Below are positions 44,717-57,035 of a DNA stretch of 64,000 nt, in pieces. Location of the stretch: contig CM076849.1 in assembly GCA_039519185.1 (NCBI GenBank), forward strand, positions 68,318,784 through 68,382,783. The letters are read 5' to 3'. Numbering within the stretch: the first letter of the stretch is position 1; each line of letters begins with the position of its first letter. This stretch comes from Astragalus membranaceus. Its lineage: Eukaryota > Streptophyta > Magnoliopsida > Fabales > Fabaceae. Under the pieces are notes generated by a model. That model saw only the letters and a list, made by a program, of their open reading frames with translations, had not been told where the DNA came from and searched no databases. Position numbers and translations under genes: made by a program.

Positions 44717-44880
44717 AGTCCACTCAATTTTTGATATCAGCTTGTTACTTAAGTATTGGTTGATCAGTGTCCTGCATTTAGTCGATTATGCGTGATCTGT
44801 TTCTTAGTACTAAAGATTCCTAACTTCAAATCAGTTAGGTTTATGATCTTAATCAATTTAGAGCCCTCAAGTATAGATTC

Positions 44881-45212
44881 TGTTACGAATTGGGCCTTTA
44901 TTACTAAGGCCCAACACCAAATGCAGATCCATCAATCAATGGTGGAGATTAAAAACATAGATCCAATGGTTCCCATTGGATTCCAAAACCTATAAATAAA
45001 GCATTGATACAATACCAAAGGTACACACTCTTTCCTACTCTTTACCTCTAATCAGTTCCCTAGCTGACTTGAGCGTCGGAGTGTCCCCGCAGGTACCACC
45101 TGCCCCGTATCGGAAGCGGAGCTCGGTTGATCAAGACCAACCCCTACCAACTATCTCGGATTGGACCTTGTGTCTAAGATCGGATACAGGTCCAGAGATA
45201 CGGTACCGAACA
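44881..45212 (+). repeat. 5' LTR of the gag-only gypsy element
   Basis: 332 bp, starts TGTTACGAATTGGGCC and ends GGTACCGAACA. TG...CA termini are intact. Confidence 0.92.
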
Positions 45213-45230
45213 TTGGCGACCACAGTGGGA
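45213..45230 (+). other. Putative primer-binding site
   Basis: TTGGCGACCACAGTGGGA directly follows the LTR. TTGGCGAC-type starts occur in primer sites of Tat/Ogre-like elements; the cognate tRNA is not determined. Confidence 0.5.
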
Positions 45231-45266
45231 GGATCTTGTACTTTAGTTCCTCTCCCATCTCCTTGA

Positions 45267-46495
45267 TTGACAATGACTCCAACCTTACGTCGTAGGACTA
45301 TCCTGAATGTTGCTGAAGGATCGGTTCTGCAGCGGGTGACTCCGGAAGGAGTGGCAGTCACCTTACCCCTTAGCCCGCGCATGCTCGAAGCTCGGCTACG
45401 GCTATGGTTCCTGGAAGCTCGGCCCGGAATCGACTTCCATCTCCCCCTCCGACAGTCCAGGTACCGGTCGATGCTGTTCAACAGCTCATCCTGTTTCTAA
45501 ATCGGCAAGTCGAGGCCAACCGGCAGGAAAGCCAACGCTGCACCCAGTTAGAAGCTCGGATCGCTGAGATCCGAAATCGTACCATCCCGAATCGTGGTTC
45601 CACTCAGCACAACTCTTCAAGTGGAACGACTCATGGCCGCGGCCGCGGCCGATCTCCGGCTTGGAGGAGATACCATCACCGCACTCCACCTTGTTGTAGA
45701 GGAGCGCGGGGATCGGAGATTCCCCCAAGTTAGACCCCTGATGATTCCTATGGTCCCGAGGGTTCCCCTCGGCCTAGCTTGTTTTTATTTTCCTCTTCTC
45801 CGAGGCGACGTTCCAGAAGTCGGAAAAGGTCTCCGAGGCAGGATCGTCGACGCCCTAGCTCGCGGGGATTCCCCGACAAGTATGGCTACCGACGGTCTCC
45901 ACCCCTTGAGAGGTCGGCAAAGCGTAAAGGACCTTTCACAGCTAAGATCGACTACTTCCCGATGCCAAAGCACCTCGAGAAGCCGCCTGAGAGTTTGAAA
46001 ATGCATGATGGGACTGGCGATCCAGATCGCCACCTCGACTACTTTGACACAGTTATGCAATACCGTAACGTTCCAGAGGAGATAAAGTGCCGAACTTTTC
46101 CCCTCACTCTAGAGAAGGCGGCTCTAGACTGGTTCAGGGCTCTTAAGCCAAATACAATCTCCTCTTGGGATCAGTTAGCCAAACTCTTTTCTACACACTT
46201 CGCCCACTCGAAGATGAAGCCTAAATCTCGGAAGGTATTGCAGGCAATTCGGCAAGGAGAAAATGAGTCCCTCCGGGACTACATAGAGAGATTCAATAGA
46301 GAAGCTGCTCAAGTCCGGAACCTCGACGACTCGTTCCGTCTTTACTTCATGGAGGCTGGCCTTCGTGAAGGAAGTCTATTTCAGATAGACGTCGGAGTCA
46401 ACCAAGTTGAGTCGCTTGCCGAGTTCCTCCAGCGATCTCAGAAGTATATCGATCACGAAGAAGGGATTAACGCAGGAAGGTCACTTTTCACCTAG
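45267..46495 (+). pseudogene. Ty3/gypsy gag with frameshift and nonsense codon
   Basis: The N-terminal frame (45267-45500, MTMTPTLRRR) switches to another frame near 45400. That frame carries a helical segment (VDAVQQLILFLNRQVEANRQ), has a TAG stop at 45731-45733, and then continues as a long open stretch to 46495. The last part is a clear retrotransposon Gag capsid domain (DPDRHLDYFDTVMQYRNVP, ALDWFRALKP, LRDYIERFNREAAQV). An Arg/Ser-rich region precedes it. The frame stops before any zinc knuckle. A degenerate copy of about 135 bp of this gag (45737-45870) recurs downstream at 46733-46868. Confidence 0.85.
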
Positions 46496-46875
46496 GTCTC
46501 GGAATGAGTCTTCGGGCGTGATGTAATCCGACTTTGTAAATGTTCAACCATCTAATATATGGATCAGCTACGAGTTTCCTCACACTGATTGCTTAGTAAA
46601 AGTGAGTTCCGAGGTTGGAGGGAAGGATTTGGGATCGGTCGAGCGATCGCCTTAAAGTTTCACGCTAAAACCGGAACCCAAGACACCGAGTTCAACATCG
46701 CTAGAGGATCAGAACTCCACCTAGGATCAGAACTCCTGATGATTCCAACTGATCCGAGGGTTCCCCTCGGCCCTCCTCGTCTCTCGCTTCCTCTTCTCCG
46801 AGGCGACGTTCCATAAGCCGGGAAAAATCCCCGAGGCAAGAATGTCGGAGCCTTCGCTCCCAGAGATCCTCCGAG

Positions 46876-47735
46876 TTTAAACTGACACCTCGAGTCACTC
46901 AGGTGGTCACGTCTTAAATGGCCGAGGTTGCCATTACCCTGAAGGGCGAGTTCGATCTGGGCCGAGTCCTGGTAAACTGCCCTGAAGGCGATTTTAAACT
47001 GACACCTCGAGTCACTCAGGTGGTCACGTTTTAAATGGCCGAGGTTGCCATTACCCTGAAGGGCGAGTTCGATCTGGGCCGAGTCCTGGTAAACTGCCCT
47101 GAAGGCGACTTTAAACTGACACCTCGAGTCACTCAGGTGGTCACGTCTTAAATGGCCGAGGTTGCCATTGCCCTGAAGGGCGAGTTCGATCTGGGCCAAG
47201 TCCTGGTAAACTTCCCTGAAGGCGACTTTAAACTGACACCTCGAGTCACTCAGGTGGTCACGTTTTAAATGGCCGAGGTTGCCATTACCCTGAAGGGCGA
47301 GTTCGATCTGGGCCGAGTCCTGGTAAACTGCCCTGAAGGCGACTTTAAACTGACACCTCGAGTCACTTAGGTGGTCACGTCTTAAATGGCCGAGGTTGCC
47401 ATTGCCCCGAAGGGCGAGTTCGATCTGGGCCGAGTCCTGGTAAACTGCCCTGAAGGCGACTTTAAACTGACACCTCGAGTCACTCAGGTGGTCACGTCTT
47501 AAATGGCCGAGGTTGCCATTGCCCCGAAGGGCGAGTTCGATCTGGGCCAAGTCCTGGTAAACTGCCCTGAAGGCGACTTTAAACTGACACCTCGAGTCAC
47601 TCAGGTGGTCACGTCTTAAATGGCCGAGGTTGCCATTACCCTGAAGGGCGAGTTCGATCTGGGCCGAGTCCTGGTAAACTCCCCTGAATGTGACTTTAAA
47701 TTGACACCTCGAGTCCCTCAGGCGGTAACGTTTTT
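46876..47735 (+). repeat. 117-bp tandem repeat, seven full units plus a partial
   Basis: TTTAAACTGACACC recurs at 46876, 46993, 47110, 47227, 47344, 47461, 47578 and (variant) 47695, always 117 bp apart. Units are nearly identical. Because 117 is a multiple of three, the minus strand shows an artificial 296-codon frame (46660-47550) of 39-residue repeats. The array occupies the place where pol would be or the 3' untranslated region. Confidence 0.95.
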
Positions 47736-47958
47736 AACATTGCCGAGGCTGGTGGCAGACACCCTCGCCGGTACAAGCCCGGCCTCGAAGATCTTTGACA
47801 AGACCAGTATCTCGGGCACTGCGAGGCTGGGGCAGACCCCTTTGTAGCTATGAGCCCGGCCTTGAAGAAGGTCGACACGAAGGTCCGACCTCAAATTCAA
47901 AAACTCTCATGAAGTCCAGAAAAGGCATCAAGTCTAGCTCGCCCCAAGACGACCCGAC

Positions 47959-47970
47959 TTGGGGGGCAAC
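47959..47970 (+). other. Putative polypurine tract
   Basis: CTTGGGGGGCAAC lies directly before the 3' LTR. It is G-rich rather than a pure purine run. Confidence 0.5.
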
Positions 47971-48302
47971 TGTTACGAATTGGGCCTTTATTACTAAGGC
48001 CCAACACCAAATGCAGATCCATCAATCAATGGTGGAGATTAAAAACATAGATCCAATGGTTCCCATTGGATTCCAAAACCTATAAATAAAGCATTGATAC
48101 AATACCCAAGGTACACACTCTCTCCTACTCTTAACCTCTAATCAGTTCCCTAGCTGACTTGAGCGTCGGAGTGTCCCCGCAGGTACCACCTGCCCCGGAT
48201 CGGAAGCGGAGCTCGGTTGATCAAGACCAACCCCTACCAACTATCTCGGATCAGACCTTGTGTCTAAGATCGGATACAGGTCCAGAGATACGGTACCGAA
48301 CA
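47971..48302 (+). repeat. 3' LTR of the gag-only gypsy element
   Basis: 332 bp, about 98% like the 5' LTR by eye. Differences cluster at about 48105-48155 and 48198-48256. Confidence 0.92.
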
Positions 48303-48467
48303 GATTCCAAACCTGAAGTGTTCTACAAACAAGTCCTCAATGGTTGACACTGATAATCTCACACAAATTAAAAGGCAACGAAGAAGCCTTTTAAAATTTA
48401 TTCAACAAGTTCCAAAAACTGAATAGATGTTCATACAAAAACTAATGGAAAAATACAACAAGTGAAT

Positions 48468-48746
48468 TTAAACATGTTTCCAAGGTCTTTCTGCTAGACT
48501 TACACATTCTTTGTGTCTATAACAATCAACAAGATGATCAATGGTTAATCCTGCAGCTTGCATAAAAGAATAAACTATCACTGGACCTAAAATTTGAAAG
48601 CCACGCTTTATTAAATCCTTGCTTATGGCCACTGCTTTTGGTGTCCTTAGTGGAACATCTCTTGAGTATCTGTGTTTGTTAATCACTGGTTTGTGATTTA
48701 CATAACCCCATATATAGCTACTGAATGATCCACATTCCCTCACAAT
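48468..48746 (-). pseudogene. Tag-family terminal exon, copy 1 (unit A)
   Basis: Read on the minus strand, an acceptor GTCTACAG (to 48747) opens a 92-codon exon ending TAA at 48468. The product matches the C-terminal third of DNA-3-methyladenine glycosylase I, the base-excision enzyme that removes alkylated adenine. Motifs are FSSYIWGYVNHKP, DLIKRGFQ and YSFMQAAGL. IDHLVDC supplies the His-x3-Cys zinc ligands known from bacterial Tag. A poly(A) signal AATAAA lies at 48397-48402. Catalytic and N-terminal exons are absent from the window, so alone it is a gene fragment. Copy 1 has Ile where others have Phe (GFQILGP). It could be an alternative last exon of a gene starting right of 64000. Confidence 0.82.
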
Positions 48747-49115
48747 CTGTAGACAATTAATCAACCAACTTAGTCTAAAAGCAAAAATATGATCAGAAAG
48801 CAGATTTTATATTTTTTTTTTAACTATAGATTATAATTATTTAAAAAGTTGAAACAAATAGATAGAAGATCCAGAAAAATTATTTTCTTATAAAATAATA
48901 CTCTCTATAGTCTTTTTTACTTATCGATTTCTAAGAAGAAATTTGTATCTTCTTATCTGTTGTTTAGATAGTTTAAGATTACATTAGTTATTTGTTTCTC
49001 AATTATACCTTTAAATATTTATTGAAAAGAGGAAAGTAAGTGTAACGGATATTAAATAGTCAATGATATCATACGAAAAATGTTAAGTATGGCTCAGAGG
49101 CGGATCCAGAAAATT

Positions 49116-49316
49116 TCATTCATGGGGGCAAGAAAATAAATTATTTATAAATTGCATAGAATAAAAATAAGATAAGTTTTTACAAAATATATAGTCACAT
49201 GTGTGACCAAACAACACCAAAAAAGATATCCAAACTTCCACAAACTTCCACAAATTAGGGTAGAATATGTGTGGGCTTTGAACCAAATATATTTGGACCT
49301 TGTATAGTGGGGTCAA
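49116..49316. repeat. GGCGGATCCAG relic, repeated in every unit
   Basis: A TGGCTCAGNGGCGGATCCAG stretch, then GGGGGCAAGAAAATAAATT and TTGTATAGTGGGGTCAAAC, looks like an old transposon terminus. The 66-codon minus frame through it is kept in most units only because the units are recent copies. Confidence 0.35.
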
Positions 49317-49569
49317 ACATATTATTTTATTGTGGGCAAAATCAGTTTTATTGGGTAATTAGAAAATAATATTTTTTTTTGGTTTTCAGAATTACCGTAT
49401 GGAATGTAAATTCGGGAAAATCCAAAAATTATTTCAGGTTAGTGCGTTTTGGTAAGGGGTGGAGCGTGATGACTGGAACAAAGAATTCGAGGAAGAGAAT
49501 ATGGGAACATAGCACAATTCCGTGAGCAAGATTGAAGAGGCGATTGGGGAAGGTCGGATCATCTTCATA

Positions 49570-49661
49570 AGGGTGTGTTTGAGGTGAAAGAGAGAAGAGA
49601 GAGTAAGAGAAGAGAGAACAAGGGAAGAGAGAGTGATCCTCTCACATTTTGTTGAGGGGAG

Positions 49662-49715
<54 letters not shown>

Positions 49716-50134
49716 TGTTTTAGTGCTTTTTGCAATCTCTCCAATTGTGGGAAGAAAGGGAGGAGAATAATTATTCTTTTACTATTTTACTCTCACTTGA
49801 TCACCCCAATTTCTTAATTCTTTTCATTATTTAATTAATTTAAATAACTAAAATAAGTATTTAGCTAGTTTAATTAAATAATTAAAATAACTATTTAGTT
49901 AATTAAATTAAAAAAATAAATCAAACTCATAGGGGTTTTTTGTCCTTTCAAAAGTAGTATTCTTCTCTCTTCTCTCTTTCGCTCCAACCAAACCAAGAGA
50001 CACAACTCTCTCTTCCCTGTTTCTCTTCTCTTTCCCTTAAACCAAACAACACCCATAATCTACTCTATTTCTCAACTCTTTCTCTCTTCGCTTAGTCTAT
50101 CTTCTCTCTTTCTCTTCTAATCCAAACACACCCT
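49570..50134. mobile_element. AGGGTGTG MITE, unit B
   Basis: Complete, 565 bp, TIRs AGGGTGTGTTTG / CAAACACACCCT, TA on both flanks. The GA tract has about 23 repeats (49666-49711). The AATTAAATAATTAAAATA block is shorter than in units C to F. Confidence 0.65.
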
Positions 50135-51254
50135 TAATGAAGTTTTTCTTACTCCCTCTTCTTTTTTAATCGTTCTTTCAGTTATTATAAACCATAGGAA
50201 GAGTTCATAATATATTCGTACTATTTAGCATTGCTGTTAAGAGAATTTGATTATAAACCATAGGAAGAATTCATAATATATTCGGTTCATTATGCATAAG
50301 GGTGAAATCAATTGAGCTCGTTCCCAATGCTCTTAAATCAAAAACACACTAAACATTTTATTGCTTTATTATTTTAAGTTATTGTCAAACAAATCCAATT
50401 CAGTCCCTATTCAATCTAGTAATTAATCTATTAAATTGATATTTAATTACAATCCATGAGTTCGACACTCGGTCTTACCGATTTTATTACTTCCAACGAC
50501 ACACTTGTCGTGATCCTATTACAAACACCACTATTGTAGAAGATGATACACTAGGGACTAATGTGTCCCAAAAATACAGGGACTAAAATGTCCTTTTTTT
50601 TAAAGAATTAAGAAAAGTTTAATGAAAGACTAATTTAGGCAAAAATTTGAGCTTCGGCGTCACTTGGAAAGTTAACATGCTACGTAGGCAACGTTAATTC
50701 CCTCATTGACAATCACCAATGACCTATGACCACGGCCAAGATTATTTCTACTTTGGATGGACAGAGGAACTAAATTGTCCCTTTCTGAAAATTTCAAGGA
50801 CTAATGTTTCCTAAAAAATTGTCAGGAATTAAAGTGTCCCGCCAAGAAATTGTAAAGGACGAAACTCGACCTTTATACTTTTTATCTTATATCCAAAATT
50901 TTCTTGAATCAAGGACAGTTTATAATTTTAGGGGGTTGCTTGTTTAGTTAAGAAGGGGATAGGAAGAAATTTATTGTAGGAGATGACTTAATTTACTTGT
51001 ATATACTTTATATCTTTTATTTATAGTGTAGTACATATGAGGATATTTAAATGATTTTATTTTTGTTACCAGGTGGCTTTAGTGTCGAGAGGGGGTGAAT
51101 TGAGACTTTAGAAACCTTTTCCACTTTATACGATTTTAATTGATTTATCACAAAATTAAGGGAGGAAGTGATAAATAAAATTAACAGAACAAAATTCATA
51201 CCGTTTCAATCACCTCCCGGTAATCTGCTCTAATCCCCACGATGGGCTAATCAA

Positions 51255-51539
51255 CCCGTTTGGATCGGCTTATTTGCGCTTATTTACTGGCATAAGTACT
51301 TGTGAGACTGTTTGGGAGAGCTTATAGAAACAACTTATGACATGTTCATAAGCTGTTTTCAGCTAATTTCCATAAGCTCCATGGGATGGCTTATGAAAAC
51401 AGCTTATAGCTTATAGAAAAAATAGTTTAACATTATTTTATCATTTATTATATAAACAGCTTATGCATAAGCGCTTATCAGCTTATATGATAAGCGCTTA
51501 TGCCATAAGCGCTTAATTAAGCTGTTTATCCATTCGGGC
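51255..51539. mobile_element. CTTATAG-rich MITE, unit B copy
   Basis: About 285 bp, ends CCCGTTTGGAT / ATCCATTCGGGC, with ATAAGCGCTTATCAGC and GATAAGCGCTTATGCC palindromes inside. Confidence 0.5.
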
Positions 51540-51863
51540 AGTCCACTCAATTTTTGATATCAGCTTGTTACTTAAGTATTGGTTGATCAGTGTCCTGCAT
51601 TTAGTCGATTATGCGTGATCTGTTTCTTAGTACTAAAGATTCCTAACTTCAAATCAGTTAGGTTTATGATCTTAATCAGTTTAGAGCCCTCAAGTATAGA
51701 TTCCAAACCTGAAGTGTTCTACAAACAAGTCCTCAATGGTTGACACTGATAATCTCACACAAATTAAAAGGCAACGAAGAAGCCTTTTAAAATTTATTCA
51801 ACAAGTTCCAAAAACTGAATAGATGTTCATACAAAAACTAACGAAAAAATACAGCAAGTGAAT

Positions 51864-52142
51864 TTAAACATGTTTCCAAGGTCTTTCTGCTAGACTTACA
51901 CATTCTTTGTGTCTATAACAATCAACAAGATGATCAATGGTTAATCCTGCAGCTTGCATAAAAGAATAAACTATCACTGGACCTAAAAATTGAAAGCCAC
52001 GCTTTATTAAATCCTTGCTTATGGCCACTGCTTTTGGTGTCCTTAGTGGAACATCTCTTGAGTATCTGTGTTTGTTAATCACTGGTTTGTGATTTACATA
52101 ACCCCATATATAGCTACTGAATGATCCACATTCCCTCACAAT
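51864..52142 (-). pseudogene. Tag-family terminal exon, copy 2 (unit B)
   Basis: An open 92-codon exon with intact acceptor, His-x3-Cys and stop. It has GFQFLGP and YIWGYVNHKP, which is probably the consensus state of the array. Same lack of upstream exons as copy 1. Of the five copies it looks the least altered. Confidence 0.82.
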
Positions 52143-52964
52143 CTGTAGACAATTAATCAACCAACTTAGTCTAAAAGCAAAAATATGATCAGAAAGCAGA
52201 TTTTATATTTTTTTTTAACTATAGATTATAATTATTTAAAAAGTTGAAACAAATAGATAGAAGATCTAGAAAAATTATTTTCTTATAAAATAATACTCTC
52301 TATAGTCTTTTTTACTTATCGATTTCTAAGAAGAAATTTGTATCTTCTTATCTGTTGTTTAGATAGTTTAAGATTACATTAGTTATTTGTTTCTCAATTA
52401 TACCTTTAAATATTTATTGAAAAGAGGAAAGTAAGTGTAACGGATATTAAATAGTCAATGATATCATACGAAAAATGTTAAGTATGGCTCAGTGGCGGAT
52501 CCAGAAAATTTCATTCATGGGGGCAAGAAAATAAATTATTTATAAATTGCATAGAATAAAAATAAGATAAGTTTTTACAAAATATATAATCACATGTGTG
52601 ACCAAACAACACCAAAAAAGATATCCAAACTTCCACAAACTTCCACAAATTAGGGTAGAATATGTGTGGGCTTTGAACCAAATATATTTGGACCTTGTAT
52701 AGTGGGGTCAAACATATTATTTTATTGTGGGCAAAATCAGTTTTATTGGGTAATTAGAAAATAATATTTTTTTTTAGTTTTCAGAATTACCGTATGGAAT
52801 GTAAATTCGGGAAAATCCAAAAATTATTTCAGGTTAGTGTGTTTTGGTAAGGGGTGGAGCGTGATGACTGGAACAAAGATTTCGAGGAAGAGAATATGGG
52901 AACATAGCACAATTCCGTGAGCAAGATTGAAGAGGGGATTGGGGAAGGTCAGATCATCTTCATA

Positions 52965-53056
52965 AGGGTGTGTTTGAGGTGAAAGAGGGAAGAGAGAGTT
53001 AGAGAAGAGAGAACAAGGGAAGAGAGAGTGATCCTCTCACATTTTGTTGAGGGGAG

Positions 53057-53110
<54 letters not shown>

Positions 53111-53588
53111 TGATTGTTTTAGTGCTTTTTGCAATCTCTACAACTGTGGGAAGAAATGGAGGAGAATAATTATTCTTTTACTATTTTACTCTCACTTGAT
53201 CACCCCAATTTCTTAATTCTTTTCATTATTTAATTAATTTAAATAACTAAAATAAATATTTATCTAATTAAATTAAATAATTAAAATAATTATTTAGCTA
53301 ACTAAATTAAATATTTAGCTAGTTTAATTAAATAATTAAAATAACTATTTAGTTAATTAAATTAAAAAATTAAATCAAACTCATAGGGGTTTTTTGCCCT
53401 TTCAAAAGTAGTATTCTTCTCTCTTCTCTCTTTCGCTCCAACCAAACCAAGAGACACAACTCTCTCTTCCCTATTTCTCTTCTCTTTCCCTTAAACCAAA
53501 CAACACCCATAATCTACTCTATTTCTCAACTCTTTCTCTCTTCGCTTAGTCTGTCTTCTCTCTTTGTCTTCTAATCCAAACACACCCT
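52965..53588. mobile_element. AGGGTGTG MITE, unit C
   Basis: Complete, 624 bp, with about 23 GA repeats (53061-53106) followed by an AAGA interruption. Confidence 0.65.
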
Positions 53589-54709
53589 TAATGAAGTTTT
53601 TCTTACTCCCTCTTCTTTTTTAATTGTTCTCTCAATTATTATAAACCATAGGAAGAGTTCATAATATATTCGTACTATTTAGCATTGCTGTTAAGAGAAT
53701 TTGATTATAAACCATAGGAAGAATTCATAATATATTCGGTTCATTATGCATAAGGGTGAAATCAATTGAGCTCGTTCCCAATGCTCTTAAATCAAAAACA
53801 CACTAAACATTTTATTGCTTTATTATTTTAATTTATTGTCAAACAAATCCAATTCAGTCCCTATTCAATCTAGTAATTAATCTATTAAATTGATAATTAA
53901 TTACAATCCATGAGTTCGACACTCGGTCTTACCGATTTTTTTACTTCTAACGATACACTTGTCGTGATCCTATTACAAACACCACTATTGTAGAAGATGA
54001 TACACTAGGGACTAATGTGTCCCAAAAATACAGGAACTAAAATGTCCCTTTTTTTAAAGAATTAAGAAAATTTTAATGAAAGACTAATTTAGGCAAAAAA
54101 TTTGAGCTTCGGCGTCACTTGGGAAGTTAACATGCTACGTAGGCAACGTTAATTCCCTCATTGACAATCACCAATGACCTATGACCACGGCCAAGATTAT
54201 TTCTACTTTGGATGGACAGAGGAACTAAATTGTCCCTTTCTGAAAATTTCAAGGACTAATGTGTCCTAAAAAATTGTCAGGAATTAAAGTGTCCCGCCAA
54301 GAAATTGTAAAGGACGAAATTCGACCTTTATACTTTTTATCTTATACCCAAAATTTTCTTGAATCAAGGACAGTTTATAATTTTAGGGGGTTGCTTGTTT
54401 AGTTAAGAAGGGGATAGGAGGAAATTTATTGTAGGAGATGACTTAATTTACTTGTATATACTTTCTATCTTTTACTTATAGTGTAGTACATATGAGGATA
54501 TTTAAATGATTTTATTTTTGTTACCGGGTGGCTTTAGTGTCGAGAGGGGGTGAATTGAGACTTTAGAAACCTTTTCCACTTTATACGATTTTAATTGATT
54601 TATCACAAAATTAAGGGAGGAAGTGATAAATAAAATTAACAGAACAAAATTCATACCGTTTCAATCACCTCCCGGTAATCTGCTCTAATCCCCACGATGG
54701 GCTAATCAA

Positions 54710-54994
54710 CCCGTTTGGATCGGCTTATTTGCGCTTATTTACTGGCATAAGTACTTGTGAGACTGTTTGGGAGAGCTTATAGAAACAACTTATGACATGT
54801 TCATAAGCTGTTTTCAGCTAATTTCCATAAGCTCCATGGGATGGCTTATGAAAACAGCTTATAGCTTATAGAAAAAATAGTTTAACATTATTTTATCATT
54901 TATTATATAAACAGCTTATGCATAAGCGCTTATCAGCTTATATGATAAGCGCTTGTGCCATAAGCGCTTAATTAAGCTGTTTATCCAATCGGGC
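54710..54994. mobile_element. CTTATAG-rich MITE, unit C copy
   Basis: Same structure as unit B with ATCCAATCGGGC at the right end and one GCGCTTGTGCC variant. Confidence 0.5.
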
Positions 54995-55318
54995 AGTCCA
55001 CTCAATTTTTGATATCAGCTTGTTACTTAAGTATTGGTTGATCAGTGTCCTGCATTTAGTCGATTATGCGTGATCTGTTTCTTAGTACTAAAGATTCCTA
55101 ACTTCAAATCAGTTAGGTTTATGATCTTAATCAATTTAGAGCCCTCAAGTATAGATTCCAAACCTGAAGTGTTCTACAAACAAGTCCTCAATGGTTGACA
55201 CTGATAATCTCACACAAATTAAAAGGCAACGAAGAAGCCTTTTAAAATTTATTCAACAAGTTCCAAAAACTGAATAGATGTTCATACAAAAACTAATGGA
55301 AAAATACAGCAAGTGAAT

Positions 55319-55599
55319 TTAAACATGTTTCCAAGGTCTTTCTGCTAGACTTACACATTCTTTGTGTCTATAACAATCAACTAGATGATCAATGGTTAAT
55401 CCTGCAGCTTGCATAAAAGAATAAACTATCACTGGACCTAAAAATTTAAGGCCACGCGCTTTATTAAATCCTTGCTTATGGCCACTGCTTTTGGTGTCCT
55501 TTGTGGAACATCTCTTGAGTATCTGTGTTTGTTAATCACTGGTTTGTGATTTACATAACCCCATATATAGCTACTGAATGATCCACATTCCCTCACAAT
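55319..55599 (-). pseudogene. Tag-family terminal exon, copy 3, frameshifted (unit C)
   Basis: The exon is 281 bp instead of 279. Next to the sequence encoding KRGF, a GCGC duplication (CACGCGCTTTATT at about 55454-55466) with nearby substitutions adds two bases. The frame is lost before the zinc-ligand motif, so this copy cannot encode the normal C-terminus. Confidence 0.85.
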
Positions 55600-56423
55600 C
55601 TGTAGACAATTAATCAACCAACTTAGTCTAAAAGCAAAAATATGATCAGAAAGCAGATTTTATATTTTTTTTAACTATAGATTATAATTATTTAAAAAGT
55701 TGAAACAAATAGATAGAAGATCCAGAAAAATTATTTTCTTATAAAATAATACTCTCTATAGTCTTTTTTACTTATCGATTTCTAAGAAGAAATTTGTATC
55801 TTCTTATCTGTTGTTTAGATAGTTTAAGATTACATTAGTTATTTGTTTCTCAATTATACCTTTAAATATTTATTGAAAAGAGGAAAGTAAGTGTAACGGA
55901 TATTAAATAGTCAATGATATCATACGAAAAATGTTAAGTATGGCTCAGTGGCGGATCCAGAAAATTTCATTCATGGGGGCAAGAAAATAAATTATTTATA
56001 AATTGCATAGAATAAAAATAAGATAAGTTTTTACAAAATATATAATCACATGTGTGAGCCAAACAACACCAAAAAAGATATCCAAACTTCCACAAACTTC
56101 CACAAATTAGAGTAGAATATGTGTGGGCTTTGAACCAAATATATTTGGACCTTGTATAGTGGGGTCAAACATATTATTTTATTGTGGGCGAAAATCAGTT
56201 TTATTGGGTAATTAGAAAATAATATTTTTTTTTTGGTTTTCAGAATTACCGTATGGAATGTAAATTCGGGAAAATCCAAAAATTATTTCAGGTTAGTGTG
56301 TTTTGGTAAGGGGTGGAGCGTGATGACTGGAACAAAGATTTCGAGGAAGAGAATATGGGAACATAGCACAATTCCGTGAGCAAGATTGAAGAGGGGATTG
56401 GGGAAGGTCGGATCATCTTCATA

Positions 56424-56515
56424 AGGGTGTGTTTGAGGTGAAAGAGGGAAGAGAGAGTAAGAGAAGAGAGAACAAGGGAAGAGAGAGTGATCCTCTCACA
56501 TTTTGTTGAGGGGAG

Positions 56516-56561
<46 letters not shown>

Positions 56562-57035
56562 TGTTTTAGTGCTTTTTGCAATCTCTACAACTGTGGGAAG
56601 AAATGGAGGAGAATAATTATTCTTTTACTATTTTACTCTCACTTGATCACCCCAATTTCTTAATTCTTTTCATTATTTAATTAAATTAAATAACTAAAAT
56701 AAATATTTATCTAATTAAATTAAATAATTAAAATAATTATTTAGCTAACTAAAATAAATATTTAGCTAGTTTAATTAAATAATTAAAATAACTATTTAGT
56801 TAATTAAATTAAAAAATTAAATCAAACTCATAGGGGTTTTTTGTCCTTTCAAAAGTAGTATTCTTCTCTCTTCTCTCTTTCGCTCCAACCAAACCAAGAG
56901 ACACAACTCTCTCTTCCCTATTTCTCTTCTCTTTCCCTTAAACCAAACAACACCCATAATCTACTCTATTTCTCACCTCTTTCTCTCTTCGCTTAGTCTA
57001 TCTTCTCTCTTTCTCTTCTAATCCAAACACACCCT
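56424..57035. mobile_element. AGGGTGTG MITE, unit D
   Basis: Complete, 612 bp, about 19 GA repeats (56520-56557). Confidence 0.65.

Larger units (their letters stand above)
44881..48302 (+). mobile_element. Gag-only Ty3/gypsy LTR element with internal satellite, TSD GATTC
   Basis: LTRs of 332 bp each (44881-45212 and 47971-48302) differ at about half a dozen positions. GATTC flanks the element (44876-44880, 48303-48307), and the uninterrupted sequence ATAGATTCCAAACC is seen in the other units. The interior holds a broken gag but no protease, RT or integrase. A 117-bp tandem repeat follows, then a purine/G tract before the 3' LTR. The Gag style, primer site and 3' tandem repeats recall the Tat/Ogre branch, which is inference. 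Confidence 0.9.

Noticed and set aside
46660..47550. 296-codon minus-strand frame of 39-residue repeats (QIELALRGNGNLGHL...)
   Set aside because: It is the 117-bp satellite read in a frame that stays open because the period is a multiple of three. No start context, domain or codon bias supports a protein.
46876..47735. CRISPR-like regular spacing
   Set aside because: Units are contiguous 117-bp repeats with no unique spacers, inside a plant LTR element.
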